Shown here: in pieces, positions 19,301 to 27,539 of the stretch
Layout: the number at the start of each line of letters is the position of its first letter
Position numbering within the stretch: the first letter of the stretch is position 1
Assembly (NCBI RefSeq): GCF_024746835.1
Contig: NZ_CP080531.1
Span: 3,472,001-3,536,000 of the forward strand
DNA from: Mesorhizobium sp. AR02
GTDB lineage: Bacteria > Pseudomonadota > Alphaproteobacteria > Rhizobiales > Rhizobiaceae
Reading direction: 5' to 3'
DNA: 64,000 nt
Notes under the pieces: model-generated
Databases searched by the model: none
Told to the model about the DNA's origin: nothing
What the model saw: only the letters and a program-made list of their open reading frames with translations
Translations under genes and position numbers: made by a program

Positions 19301-19407
19301 ATGTCTTGAAGATGCGCCCACCGATGATCTTCAGCCGGGCCAATGCTGATCACCTGGTCGGGGTACTCGACGAGACGCTGGCGGCGGTTCTGGCGGAAGG
19401 GGCTTAG
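16351..19407 (+). CDS. Three-domain fusion: APH-type kinase, M23 peptidase-like, class III aminotransferase
   Basis: This 1018-residue protein joins three folds. Residues about 20-330 form an APH/choline-kinase domain with HNDANDWN (His about 206, Asp 208) and the Mg-binding LIDFGD (Asp 229). Residues about 425-545 resemble M23/LytM, with HLGFD (His 443) and HLHF (His 534, 536), so the zinc ligands are present. Residues about 585-1018 are a class III PLP fold with [20 protein letters not shown] and the PLP lysine in [11 protein letters not shown] (Lys 856). Kinase plus class III enzyme recalls hydroxylysine kinase with phosphohydroxylysine phospho-lyase, so phosphorylation followed by elimination of phosphate and ammonia is plausible. 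The substrate is unknown. ATG 16351 has GGAA upstream; the frame is open to 16249. Confidence 0.88.
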   Translation: MTNVSYPAPQVSQNEAVDIAMRHFGIAGSVAPLDSERDRNFKLTAPDHSLWILKIVNASEPLVESEFQTALFDHLERNSQGLAVPRLRKTVQGASLAHAKGPGGEDHAVRLVSWLPGRPLAESQTTPALLESLGGALGRLDRALQGFIHPGALRSFDWDIRQAGAARQRLHHIDDDQDRALLERFLDHFDAVVAPRLPVLRAQVIHNDANDWNVLVDPDRPERVAGLIDFGDALHSVLIAEVAVACAYAILDAEDPIGAAARLAAGFDAEYPLREEELDLLFDLIAMRLVTSVTLSAARRDRTADNPYLSISEAPAWRLLHRLGRMNRRFATAILRHACGFEAAPGARAVTGWIAANRTRLAPILDRHPATLAKALVPYGDPHNPMTVTSADQQPDKATAWWDAYCAEHGIALGIGPWGEARTVYTSDIFQSRFVEGARRANHLGFDLFMPAGTRLYTPLAATVRSVEIEEDPLGYGCLVVLEHAAPGCPPFVTLWGHMAHEAGQRLKAGDHLEAGTLVGEMGTPAENGGWAPHLHFQISTDISLAARDILGVGEERYLDVWKELFPDAAELAGIPPETFRQSGRSRPEIVAARKASLLPNLSISYSEPIKFVRGEGVWLIDDRGRAYLDCFNNVCHLGHAHPDVVEAIAGQAAKLNTNTRYLHDAIVTYAERLTATLPAGLSVASFACSGSEANSLMLRMARTHTGRSEAIVLDWGYHGTTQELIDLSPYKYKRKGGKGRPAHVFEAIIPDSYRAPDDWPVGEHAKRFAESVAEQIAEMTRQGRAPGLFLAESIPSVAGQVFLPEGYLGEVYAMVRAAGGICVADEVQVGFGRVGSHWWAFETQGVTPDIVTMGKPIGNGHPMAALVTTSEIAASFNNGMEYFNTFGGNPVSCAAGLAVLDVIERDGLRHNALEIGDYLVSRFKALQDRYGIIGDVRGQGLFLGIELVEDRKSKAPATALARRINDGVRARGVLIGTEGPHDNVLKMRPPMIFSRANADHLVGVLDETLAAVLAEGA

Positions 19408-19472
19408 GACATATCTGCGCACCGCCCCGGCGGGGCGTGAGCAAAATTCGAGAACAACGATTTCGCGAACTT

Positions 19473-19491
19473 CCGGCGCGTCACGCGCCGG
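19473..19491. promoter_or_regulatory. Hairpin between the fusion gene and the binding-protein gene
   Basis: CCGGCGCG-TCA-CGCGCCGG is a perfect 8-bp stem with a 3-base loop and no T-run. It lies 38 bases before the next start codon. It may be a weak terminator of the fusion gene, or it may shield the 5' end of the next message. Confidence 0.4.
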
Positions 19492-19528
19492 CGGCAGGAG
19501 AGGCTTTGCCTCAATAAGGGAGGAAACC

Positions 19529-20542
19529 ATGAAGCAGGCAATCATAACCGCGCTCGCTCTCGCATCGGTCACACTGGCGATGCCGGCGAAAGCGGACACA
19601 TTCGACATCGTCAAGCAGAGGGGCTCGATCATTTGCGGCGTCAGCCAGGGCGTGGCGGGTTTTTCGGCGCCCGACGACCAGGGCAAATGGAGCGGCTTCG
19701 ACATCGATTTCTGCCGCGCGGTTTCGGCCGCCGTTTTCGGCGACCCCGACAAGGTGAGCTATGTGCCGCTGTCGACCAAGGAGCGCTTCACCGCGCTGCA
19801 GGCCGGTACCGTCGACATCCTGTCGCGGCAGTCGACCTGGACCTTGTCGCGCGACACCGGCATGGGCATCCACTTCGTCGGCGCCGCCTATTATGACGGC
19901 CAAGGTTTCATGGTGCACAAGAACCTCGGCGTCGACAGCGCGCTCAAGCTTTCAGGCGCCACGGTCTGCGCTGAACAAGGCACGACCACCGAACAGAACG
20001 TCGCCGACTATTTCACCGCCCACCAAATGAAATACGAGGCGGTCGTCATCGATTCCGCCGACAGCATCATCAAGGCGTTCGATAGCGGCCGCTGCGACGT
20101 CTACACCACGGACGCGTCGGCGCTCTATGCGCAGCGCCTGAAGCTGACCGATCCTGCCGCTTTCACGGTGCTACCCGAGATCATTTCGAAGGAACCGCTC
20201 GGTCCGGCCGTCCGCAAGGGCGACGACAAGTGGTTCGACATCGTGCGCTGGACGCTGTTCTCGCTGATCGAGGCGGAAGAGGAGGGCATCACGCAGGCCA
20301 ATGCGGAGGCCTCGCTGAAGTCGCAGAATCCGACGATCCGCCGGTTCCTCGGCGTCGAGGGCGACAACGGCAAGCAGATCGGGCTCGACCCTGCCTTCGC
20401 CTACAATATCGTCGCCAAGGTCGGCAATTACGGCGAGATGTTCGAACGCAATCTCGGCCAGTCCAGCCAGCTGAAGATCGCACGCGGCATCAACGCGCTG
20501 TGGAACGCCGGCGGCCTGATGTACGCGCCACCGGCGCGCTGA
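19529..20542 (+). CDS. Polar amino-acid ABC transporter substrate-binding protein (AapJ-like)
   Basis: The 337-residue periplasmic protein belongs to the AapJ-like branch of family 3 binding proteins. A signal peptide (MKQAIITALALASVTLAMPAKA, cleavage near residue 22) leads into VKQRGSIICGVSQGVAGFS and WSGFDIDFCRAV, the amino-acid contact region of this family. FDSGRCDVYTTDASALY is also typical, as is the long C-terminal tail. ATG 19529 follows AAGGGAGGAAACC. No permease or ATPase follows directly; the next gene is a LacI regulator after a strong hairpin. It may feed the upstream aminotransferase fusion or work with a transporter encoded elsewhere. Confidence 0.9.
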   Translation: MKQAIITALALASVTLAMPAKADTFDIVKQRGSIICGVSQGVAGFSAPDDQGKWSGFDIDFCRAVSAAVFGDPDKVSYVPLSTKERFTALQAGTVDILSRQSTWTLSRDTGMGIHFVGAAYYDGQGFMVHKNLGVDSALKLSGATVCAEQGTTTEQNVADYFTAHQMKYEAVVIDSADSIIKAFDSGRCDVYTTDASALYAQRLKLTDPAAFTVLPEIISKEPLGPAVRKGDDKWFDIVRWTLFSLIEAEEEGITQANAEASLKSQNPTIRRFLGVEGDNGKQIGLDPAFAYNIVAKVGNYGEMFERNLGQSSQLKIARGINALWNAGGLMYAPPAR

Positions 20543-20618
20543 GGCCTGAAAGCCGAACGCCTGTTGGTGCCGGCAGGAGGCGGTGTCTGGCTCCTTGGTC
20601 GACCCTGTCCATCTGACT

Positions 20619-20652
20619 GGCGGGGCGATGATGCGTGCATCATCGCCCCGCC
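20619..20652 (+). terminator. Strong hairpin, probable terminator of the AapJ-like gene
   Basis: A perfect 16-bp stem (GGCGGGGCGATGATGC at 20619-20634, complement at 20637-20652) with a 2-base loop lies 77 bases after the stop codon. The T-run is poor (GTCGTTTC), so it may act mainly by blocking RNA decay. Confidence 0.65.
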
Positions 20653-20686
20653 GTCGTTTCAATCTTGCTCGGGAGAATGGCTATAT

Positions 20687-20718
20687 AAACGTTTTTATTA
20701 TTCTTGAAAACGTTTTTA
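20687..20718. promoter_or_regulatory. Pair of LacI-type half-palindromes
   Basis: AAACGTTTTTA occurs at 20687-20697 and 20708-20718 in an A+T-rich stretch upstream of the LacI gene. The AAACGTTT core is a common LacI/GalR-type operator core. The spacing of 21 bases, two helical turns, suits cooperative binding. Autoregulation is the likely role. Confidence 0.55.
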
Positions 20719-20760
20719 TGTGATGCTACGGATGCTTACCCCACGGGATAGCAACCATCC

Positions 20761-21831
20761 ATGGCAGAGAACAAGAAATCTGAACGCCGAGAGCTTTCGC
20801 CGACGATCAAGACATTGGCGGCCCACACCGGGTTTTCGATCGCGACTGTCTCAAAGGCCTTGCACGGTTCGCCCGTGGTTGCGCAGCAGACCAGGGACGC
20901 CATCGTCGCCGCCGCGCGGCATCTGGGTTATCAGGCGAACACCCGAGGCATGGCGCTGAGGACCGGCAAGACCTATCGGGCGGCGGTGCTGATGCCGATA
21001 ACGTCCGCGGCTGGCTATGAATGGGACGGCGTTGAATACACACAGATCCTGAGCGGCATAAGCCAGGCGCTGGAAAACAGCGACTATCAGCTGTCCGTGC
21101 ACGGTTTCCGGGATTTCGGCGACGCCTTCGACGCCGCCCGCCGCATCGTCGATCAGAGCGCGGCCGACGGCCTGATCTTTTCCGGCGTGCGGGCCGACGA
21201 TCCTCGTATCGACATGCTGGTCGAAAGTGATTTTCCATTCGTGTCGCTCGGCCGCTGTCGCAAGCCGCTCACCTATGCCCATGTCGATGTCGACAATGAA
21301 TGGGCGGCCTTCACCGCCACGGCGCGGCTGATCGCGGGCGGACATCAGCGGATAGCACTGATCAACGCGGATCGCCGTCTTTCCTATGCCCTGGACAGGA
21401 TCGACGGATTCTCGCGTGCTTTTGACGAGGCAGGGCTTGCCGCCTCTATGGACCTTGTGGCTGACGGCGATCTGTCGACCCGCTTCGGCCGTGACAGCGC
21501 GCTCAGGCTTCTTGGCCTGCCCAGTCCACCGACGGCTTTGGTGTGCATCAACGAATCCACCACGCTCGGCGTCCTGTCGGCGTTGGGCAGCCTTGAGCGG
21601 CGGGTCGGGGTGGATGTCGACGTCATCGCCTATGACGACATCAACGTCAGCGCCTACTTCACCCCGCCGATCACGACATTCTACCAGCCAATCGAACTCC
21701 TCGGCCGCAAGCTAGGCGAGTTTCTGCTGCGGCGCATGGCGGGCGAAGACCCGGCAAAGCTCGCCATGGTCTCGAGGCCCGAGCTCATCGGCCGGCAGCC
21801 GGACAATCTCGGCGGACGAAACCGTCGCTAA
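20761..21831 (+). CDS. LacI-family transcriptional regulator
   Basis: The 356-residue protein has an N-terminal LacI DNA-binding domain (about residues 13-65: TIKTLAAHTGFSIATVSKAL). A periplasmic-binding-protein-like sensor domain follows (about 75-345, with ADGLIFSGVRADDPRID and DVIAYDDINVSAYF). It sits between two binding-protein genes and upstream of a permease and a beta-glucosidase gene, all on the same strand. It therefore probably represses the uptake and hydrolysis genes in answer to a sugar. The tandem AAACGTTT sites just upstream suggest autoregulation. Frame and length are normal. Confidence 0.92.
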   Translation: MAENKKSERRELSPTIKTLAAHTGFSIATVSKALHGSPVVAQQTRDAIVAAARHLGYQANTRGMALRTGKTYRAAVLMPITSAAGYEWDGVEYTQILSGISQALENSDYQLSVHGFRDFGDAFDAARRIVDQSAADGLIFSGVRADDPRIDMLVESDFPFVSLGRCRKPLTYAHVDVDNEWAAFTATARLIAGGHQRIALINADRRLSYALDRIDGFSRAFDEAGLAASMDLVADGDLSTRFGRDSALRLLGLPSPPTALVCINESTTLGVLSALGSLERRVGVDVDVIAYDDINVSAYFTPPITTFYQPIELLGRKLGEFLLRRMAGEDPAKLAMVSRPELIGRQPDNLGGRNRR

Positions 21832-21852
21832 TCATCAAATGGGAGGAAGAGC

Positions 21853-22599
21853 ATGAAGAAGATCCTGATCGGACTTGCGCTGGCGCTGTTGACGGCCGGC
21901 GCTGCCGGCGCCGCCAACCTCGGCGGCAAGGTGCTGAAGGTGGGTTCCGACACCACCTCGCCGCCGATGGAGAGCGTCGACACGGCGACTGGCCAGATCG
22001 TCGGTTTCGACGTCGACGTGATCAAGGCGGTCTGCGGCAAGATCAACTGCAAGGCTGAATTCGTCACCACCGGCTGGGACGGCATTTTCGCTGCCCTCGA
22101 CCAGGGCAGTTTCGACCTGGTCGCCTCCGGCGTCTCCATCACCGAGGAACGCAAGAAGGCGATGGATTTCTCGGACCCCTACATCATCAACAGCCAGGCA
22201 GTCCTCATGCGCGTGGAAGACGAGGGCCTGTCCCTCGATGACTTCAAGGCGAAAGGCAAGAAGCTCTCGGCGCAAGCCAACACCACCGACTCGCAGGTCG
22301 CCGAAGGCATTGTCGGCAGGGACAATGTGGTCGCGTATGACAGTTTCGCGGCCTCCATCATCGCGCTGAAGAACAAGGACGTGGACGGGGTTGTGATCAA
22401 CGGCGCCAATGCCGCCGCGTATGAAAGGGAATTCGCGGGTGAACTGGTGGTGCCGATCAAGAATCTCCAGTCCGATCCGCTGGGGCTGGTCTTCCGCAAG
22501 GGTGACGAGAATGTCGCCGCCTTCAATGAGGGGCTGAAGGCGATCAAGGCCGACGGCAGCCTCGATGCGCTGATCGCCAAATACTGGGGCGCAAAATAG
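21853..22599 (+). CDS. ABC transporter substrate-binding protein, family 3
   Basis: The 248-residue periplasmic protein starts with a clear signal peptide (MKKILIGLALALLTAGAAGA) preceded by GGGAGGAAG. The mature part is a standard family 3 fold for polar amino acids or similar small solutes: KVGSDTTSPPMESVD, GFDVDVIKAVCGKINCK, and FDLVASGVSITEERKKAMDFSDPYI (quoted in part). Two cysteines (in CGKINC) may form a disulfide. It is followed after a hairpin by a permease gene, so it is the receptor of that transporter. Linkage to a beta-glucosidase raises the possibility of a non-amino-acid ligand. Confidence 0.9.
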   Translation: MKKILIGLALALLTAGAAGAANLGGKVLKVGSDTTSPPMESVDTATGQIVGFDVDVIKAVCGKINCKAEFVTTGWDGIFAALDQGSFDLVASGVSITEERKKAMDFSDPYIINSQAVLMRVEDEGLSLDDFKAKGKKLSAQANTTDSQVAEGIVGRDNVVAYDSFAASIIALKNKDVDGVVINGANAAAYEREFAGELVVPIKNLQSDPLGLVFRKGDENVAAFNEGLKAIKADGSLDALIAKYWGAK

Positions 22600-22605
22600 C
22601 TGCTT

Positions 22606-22636
22606 GAACGCTCCGGCGCCTGGCACCGGAGCGTTC
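22606..22636. promoter_or_regulatory. Intercistronic hairpin after a binding-protein gene
   Basis: GAACGCTCCGG (22606-22616) and CCGGAGCGTTC (22626-22636) form a perfect 11-bp stem with a 9-base loop and no T-run. Hairpins here usually protect the binding-protein message so that it outnumbers the permease message. Confidence 0.6.
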
Positions 22637-22656
22637 GTTAGGGAGGATGGGACCGG

Positions 22657-24306
22657 ATGCAGTTTCTGATGCGCCTGCGGCCGAGCAATCTGATCATCGT
22701 CGCGGCACTGCCGTTCATCGTCTATCTCTTTGCTTCGTCGGTGAACTACCAGCGCTCGCTTCGCGCCATCCTCGGCGTGGAGAACGGCTCGTCGGCCTTT
22801 GTGCCTGGCTTCCTGACGCTGGCCGTCGCCTTTTTTGGCGGCCTTGCCGTAGTCGTGTTCTCGCGCGCTTCGTCGCGGTCGCCTCGTCTTGCGGCGGTTG
22901 CCGCCGGGGTCAATCTTGCTGCCGCGGTGCTGCTGGCGACAACCGGTGTGGTCTATCCCTTTGTGGCATCGGTCGTGGCGAACGCTGTCGATCCGTTCAC
23001 CTCCGATCTGGTGGTTCAGGGCGTCACGCCGCGCCGATTGACGGATGCCGCCGACATCATGGTGAGCGGCCAGGCCACACTCTTGTTGCGCGCCTATCTC
23101 GGCCTGACGGTCGTGATGCTCGGCGCGTTCTTCATCACCGCCCGTGACGGGACCGGCAACGTGATGCACCGTTTTGCCCGCCTTGCGCTTGCGGGGGTGA
23201 ACGGCGCCGGGTTGGTCTTCATCCTGCTTTTCGCACATATCGCATTCGCGGCGGGTGTTGCGACGACGATCCGCGCGGCCGTCGCGGCCTACCTGCTGGC
23301 GGCAATGCTGGGGCTGCTCTGGGTCGGGCTGCTCAAGCTCAAATACAGCTGGCGGGCAGACCTGATCTGCATCGCGGCAACCATCCTCATGATCTGTGCC
23401 GCCGCGTGGTTCCTGCTTCAGCCGCGCGACAGTTATGTGCTCGTGGGGTCTCTCGCCGGCAAGGTCGCGGTCACGACCGGCACGCCGTCCGGGATCCTCG
23501 GCGCCGTCCGCTACGGGCAATTTCCCGGTGGCCCCGATACCGATGTGCCGCTGCGAACCTTTCGTGGCCCACCGGAAGCGATCGATGCCATCGGCAAGAT
23601 TCCCGATGTCAGTGCAGCGCTTGTGCCCGCCGCAACAGCGCCGGGCGGGCTGCCGGTGCTGTGGCAGACGGAGGCGTTGAACGATCGCGACAAGGCGTTC
23701 GGCATCACGCTCGCGGTGCTGGCGATCGTGCTTGGCCTGCTGACCTTCGGCGGCCATATCCACCGCAGACATCCGCTCTCGATCGGGTCGGAATTCATCG
23801 TCGACACGATCCGTGGCATCCCGATGCTGGTTATCGTTCTCTATGTCGGCCTGCCGCTCGCCGGCGCGCTCAAGGATGCGACGCAGGGCGTGGTCGATCC
23901 GCCGAACCTGGTGCGCGGCATTGTCGCCATGGCGCTCGCCTATTCGGCCTATCTCGCCGAGATATTCCGCTCCGGCATCAATGCCATTCCCGCGGGTCAG
24001 ATCGAGGCGGCGCACAGCCTCGGCCTCAACGGCTGGCGTACCGCCCGGCTGGTCGTGCTGCCGCAGGCCTTCCGCATCATCATCCCGCCGCTCGGCAACG
24101 AACTGATCGCCATCCTCAAGGACACGTCGCTGCTCTCGATCCTGTCGATCCGCGACATCACGCAGCGTATGCGGGAATTCCAGTCGGCAAGTTTCCTGCC
24201 GTTCGCGCCCTACAACTCAGCCGCCATCTTCTACATTTTCCTGACGCTGGCCGCGGCAAGCCTCGTCAGCACCATCGAGAGAAAATATGACATCAAGCAT
24301 CGATAA
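22657..24306 (+). CDS. ABC transporter permease, polar amino-acid family, with long membrane N-terminal half
   Basis: The C-terminal 200 residues are a classic HisMQ-type permease domain. They carry the ATPase-contact EAA loop (IEAAHSLGLNGWRTARLVVLP, quoted in part) and RDITQRM. The first 350 residues add about seven further hydrophobic segments and a periplasmic loop (about 255-345), making 549 residues against 220-400 for usual family members. A single polypeptide may thus form the whole membrane domain as a dimer. No ATPase gene lies in this gene set; the nearest, at 26430, belongs to an oppositely oriented sugar operon. The stop overlaps the start of the beta-glucosidase gene by 20 bases, showing coupling. 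Confidence 0.85.
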   Translation: MQFLMRLRPSNLIIVAALPFIVYLFASSVNYQRSLRAILGVENGSSAFVPGFLTLAVAFFGGLAVVVFSRASSRSPRLAAVAAGVNLAAAVLLATTGVVYPFVASVVANAVDPFTSDLVVQGVTPRRLTDAADIMVSGQATLLLRAYLGLTVVMLGAFFITARDGTGNVMHRFARLALAGVNGAGLVFILLFAHIAFAAGVATTIRAAVAAYLLAAMLGLLWVGLLKLKYSWRADLICIAATILMICAAAWFLLQPRDSYVLVGSLAGKVAVTTGTPSGILGAVRYGQFPGGPDTDVPLRTFRGPPEAIDAIGKIPDVSAALVPAATAPGGLPVLWQTEALNDRDKAFGITLAVLAIVLGLLTFGGHIHRRHPLSIGSEFIVDTIRGIPMLVIVLYVGLPLAGALKDATQGVVDPPNLVRGIVAMALAYSAYLAEIFRSGINAIPAGQIEAAHSLGLNGWRTARLVVLPQAFRIIIPPLGNELIAILKDTSLLSILSIRDITQRMREFQSASFLPFAPYNSAAIFYIFLTLAAASLVSTIERKYDIKHR

Positions 24307-25690
24307 CGCACGCCGGACCCTCGAGGCCCGCGCCTCCGGGCTGGCCTTTCCGCAAGGCTTCATGTTCGGCGCCGCGACCGCGGCCTATCAGATAGAGGGC
24401 GCGCCTGACGCGGATGGCAAAGGCGAAAGCATATGGGACCGGTTCTGCCGCGTTCCCGGTGTGATCGTCGACGGCTCGAGCGGCGATGTCGCCTGCGACC
24501 ACTATCATCGCTGGAAGGAGGATATCGCCGTGCTCAAGGCGCTCGGCCTTGGCGCCTATCGTTTTTCCCTGGCATGGACGCGGCTTCTTGCCGAAGGTCG
24601 GGGCGAGGCCAATGCCAGGGGTGTCGCCTTTTACGACCGGCTGATCGACGATCTGCTGGAGGCCGGCATCGAGCCCTATGCAACGCTCTACCACTGGGAT
24701 CTTCCGCAGGCGCTGCAAGACCGTGGCGGCTGGTACAACCGCGAAACTGCCACCGCCTTTGCCGACTATGCCGGGCTTGCCGCCCGCAGTTTCGGCGATC
24801 GCGTCAAGAAATGGACGACGCTCAACGAACCCTGGACCTTCTGCTGGTCAGGACATGCGACCGGCGAGGACGCGCCGGGACTGCGGGACGGCGTGAGAGG
24901 CGGTGTGGCCGCCAGCCATCATGCGTTGCTGGGGCATGGCCTGGCTGTTCCAGTCATCCGGGCCGAGGTGGCCGACGCCTCGGTTGGCATCGTTTTCGAT
25001 CTCAATGTGGCGGAAGCCGCCACCGACGATCCGCGCGATGTCGCGGCGACACGGCGTTTCGACGGCGCCCAGAACCGTTGGTTCCTCGATGCCGTCTTCA
25101 AAGGCGCATACCCGCAGGACATGCTGGCGCTCTACGGCGATCTGTTGCCGCCGATTCATGCGCAGGACAACGAGATCATCGCCGCGCCGGTGGACTATCT
25201 GGGCATCAACATCTACCGCCGCTCGGTGATCGCCGCGGGTGACGAACTCGCGCCGCTCAGCTATCGACGGGTGCAACCGGAAGGCATCTATTCCGCTGTC
25301 GATTACGAAATCTGGCCGCGCTGCATGTACGACATCCTGCACTATGTGAACGATCGCTATGCGCCGCCGGCAATCTACATTTCCGAGAACGGCGTCGCCA
25401 CCACGCCGGAAAATGTTGGCGAAGACGGGCATGTCTGGGATGATTTGCGTGCCGCCTATTATGTCGACCATCTCGAGCAGGTGGCCAAGGCGGCAGCCGA
25501 GGGCGTGCCGGTGCGCGGTTACTTCGCCTGGACACTGACCGATAATTTCGAATGGGCCTATGGCTATACGACACCCTTCGGCATCACCCATGTCGATTTC
25601 GCCACGCAGCAGCGCCGCATCAAATATTCCGGTGAGGTCTACGCCATGATTGCCCGGCAGGAGACCGTGCCGGTCGCCAAGAGCGCCTGA
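24287..25690 (+). CDS. Beta-glucosidase, glycoside hydrolase family 1
   Basis: The 467-residue enzyme should hydrolyse beta-linked glucosides such as cellobiose or plant aryl-glucosides in the cytoplasm, since no signal peptide is present. The GH1 N-terminal signature FMFGAATAAYQIEGA is clear. The acid/base Glu lies in TTLNEPWTF and the nucleophile Glu in YISENGVAT. The C-terminal DNFEWAYGYTTPFGI region is also standard, and the length is normal. It overlaps the upstream permease gene, so uptake and hydrolysis are likely co-expressed under the LacI regulator. Confidence 0.94.
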   Translation: MTSSIDNARRTLEARASGLAFPQGFMFGAATAAYQIEGAPDADGKGESIWDRFCRVPGVIVDGSSGDVACDHYHRWKEDIAVLKALGLGAYRFSLAWTRLLAEGRGEANARGVAFYDRLIDDLLEAGIEPYATLYHWDLPQALQDRGGWYNRETATAFADYAGLAARSFGDRVKKWTTLNEPWTFCWSGHATGEDAPGLRDGVRGGVAASHHALLGHGLAVPVIRAEVADASVGIVFDLNVAEAATDDPRDVAATRRFDGAQNRWFLDAVFKGAYPQDMLALYGDLLPPIHAQDNEIIAAPVDYLGINIYRRSVIAAGDELAPLSYRRVQPEGIYSAVDYEIWPRCMYDILHYVNDRYAPPAIYISENGVATTPENVGEDGHVWDDLRAAYYVDHLEQVAKAAAEGVPVRGYFAWTLTDNFEWAYGYTTPFGITHVDFATQQRRIKYSGEVYAMIARQETVPVAKSA

Positions 25691-25691
25691 C

Positions 25692-26390
25692 TTGGCCGGA
25701 GACGGGCAAGGCCGCCGCACGGTCCTCATAACGGGCGCCGGGCGCGGGCTCGGTCGCGAGTTGGCACGGCAATACACCCAACATGGCTGGCACGTGATCG
25801 CTTGCGGGCGAACGCGTCCAGCGCAAGGTTTCGAAGATGGAATCGAGTTCCAGCCGCTCGATGTCGCCGATCCGACTTCCATCTCCAACCTTGCCGTGCG
25901 TCTCACCGGCAGGCCGCTGGATGTGCTCGTCAACAACGCCGGCATCCGCAGCGACATTCCTGGCCTGCACAGTTTCGCACCGGATGAATTCCTGAAGCTC
26001 ATGCGGACGAACACGCTCGGCCCGCTGTTGCTGGCGAGGGCGCTGCAACCGAACCTGGTCGCGGGGCGTATGCGGACCATCGCCAATATCGGCAGCCGCG
26101 CCGGCTCGATGGCGGAAGGGCTGCTCGATGACTATGATGACGACTATGCCTACCGCTGCTCGAAGGCAGCGCTCAACATGGTCTGCGCCCAGCTGGCGCA
26201 GGATTTGCGCATCGACGGGATAATTGTGTTGTCACTGCATCCGGGCTGGGTGAAGACCGATATGGGCGGCGATCAGGCGGTGCTGGCGGTCGAGGACAGT
26301 GCGCGGGGCCTGCGCACGGTCATCGACAACGCAATGCTTGGGGATAGCGGCTCATTCCAGACATTCGATGGCATACATATCGGGTGGTAG
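25692..26390 (+). CDS. Short-chain dehydrogenase/reductase
   Basis: The 232-residue protein is an SDR with the cofactor motif TVLITGAGRGLGREL at the N-terminus, DVLVNNAG in the middle, and the catalytic pair in YRCSKAALN. The Ser is probably in NIGSRAGSM. The sequence resembles C-factor-like SDRs. The start is uncertain: TTG 25692 gives a normal N-terminus, while another TTG at 25650 overlaps the beta-glucosidase gene. No good ATG exists. It is the last gene of the beta-glucosidase cluster and faces the sugar ABC ATPase gene. Substrate unknown. Confidence 0.8.
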   Translation: MAGDGQGRRTVLITGAGRGLGRELARQYTQHGWHVIACGRTRPAQGFEDGIEFQPLDVADPTSISNLAVRLTGRPLDVLVNNAGIRSDIPGLHSFAPDEFLKLMRTNTLGPLLLARALQPNLVAGRMRTIANIGSRAGSMAEGLLDDYDDDYAYRCSKAALNMVCAQLAQDLRIDGIIVLSLHPGWVKTDMGGDQAVLAVEDSARGLRTVIDNAMLGDSGSFQTFDGIHIGW

Positions 26391-26429
26391 CCGAAGGGTC
26401 GCTGTCCATGCCGAACATCCCTCAGGATC

Positions 26430-27539
26430 TTAGCGCGACGCCGTCTTTTCGAGCGCCGCTGCCGGCAGGGCTTTGTCTGTCGAGGGGTCGAACAAGCGAA
26501 GCGCTGTCTCATCGAAGGTGAGGCTGCGCCTTTCGCCCTTGGCGACCTGAGACCTTGGCGGCAGGCAGGCCGTCAGCCGTTGCGTGCCGATCCGGGCCGT
26601 GGTGACCAGTTCGGGGCCGGTCAGTTCGACGACCTCGATCTCTACGGGCAGTGACAAATCCGTCGCGGCGCCGGTCGCGACGCGAAGCGCTTCCGGCCTG
26701 ATACCGACGACCACCTGTGCGCCTTCGCGCGCCGCGTTCGCATAGCGTGCCGGCAGAGGCATCCGCACGTCGGACTCGGCGATGGCCAGCTTGCCGTCGG
26801 TGATCACCGCCTGCAGCATATTCATCGACGGCGCGCCGACAAAGCCGGCGACATAGAGCGTAGCCGGCTCGTTATAGATTTCCTCCGGCGTGCCGAGCTG
26901 CTCGATCCTGCCGTCACGCATCACCGCGATGCGGGTGGCCAGCGTCATCGCCTCGATCTGATCGTGGGTGACGTAGACGACGGTGGTCTGCAGCATCTGG
27001 TGCAGGCGCTTCAACTCGGTGCGCATTTCCAGGCGCAGCTTGGCGTCTAGGTTGGACAGCGGCTCGTCGAAGAGGAAGACCTGCGGCTTGCGCACCAGCG
27101 CCCTGCCGATGGCGACGCGCTGGCGCTGGCCGCCGGACAGCTGGCTCGGCTTGCGGTCGAGCAGGACCTCGATCTGCAGCAATCTTGCCGCCTCGGCCAC
27201 CGCCTTTTCGCGTTCGTCGGCGGCAACGCCGCGCATCTCCAGCCCGAAGCCGATGTTGCGACGTACGGTCAGGTTCGGATAGAGCGCGTAGGACTGGAAG
27301 ACCATGGCGATGTCGCGGTTCTTGGGGTGGACGCCAAGGATCGAGCGGCCGCCGATCAGCACATCGCCGCTCGTCGCTTCGGCGAGGCCGGCGATGATGT
27401 TGAGAAGCGTCGACTTTCCGCAGCCTGAGGAGCCGAGCAGCACCAGGAACTCGCCGCTCTGCAGCGCGATGTCGATGCCTTTCAGCGTTTCGACGCTGCC
27501 GTAGTTCTTGCGGATGTTGCGGATTTCAAGCGCGCTCAT
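26430..27539 (-). CDS. Sugar ABC transporter ATPase (MalK/UgpC type)
   Basis: The 369-residue ATPase powers the sugar importer encoded in the same operon. It shows Walker A GSSGCGKST, Q-loop MVFQSYALYP, signature LSGGQRQRVA, Walker B VFLFDEPLSNLD and the switch His in YVTHDQIEAM. A C-terminal TOBE-like regulatory region (about residues 235-350) is typical of MalK/UgpC proteins. It is the last gene of the operon and overlaps the PfkB gene by 14 bases. Confidence 0.93.
   Translation of the reverse strand: MSALEIRNIRKNYGSVETLKGIDIALQSGEFLVLLGSSGCGKSTLLNIIAGLAEATSGDVLIGGRSILGVHPKNRDIAMVFQSYALYPNLTVRRNIGFGLEMRGVAADEREKAVAEAARLLQIEVLLDRKPSQLSGGQRQRVAIGRALVRKPQVFLFDEPLSNLDAKLRLEMRTELKRLHQMLQTTVVYVTHDQIEAMTLATRIAVMRDGRIEQLGTPEEIYNEPATLYVAGFVGAPSMNMLQAVITDGKLAIAESDVRMPLPARYANAAREGAQVVVGIRPEALRVATGAATDLSLPVEIEVVELTGPELVTTARIGTQRLTACLPPRSQVAKGERRSLTFDETALRLFDPSTDKALPAAALEKTASR

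Noticed and set aside
17050..19752. 900-residue minus-strand open frame
   Set aside because: It lies antisense to the kinase-M23-aminotransferase fusion, which has clear domains. The minus product has no recognisable motif and is an effect of high G+C codon use.
21835..24015. 726-residue minus-strand open frame
   Set aside because: It covers a binding-protein gene and a permease gene in antisense. The product is rich in Arg, His, Asp and Gln with no domain pattern.
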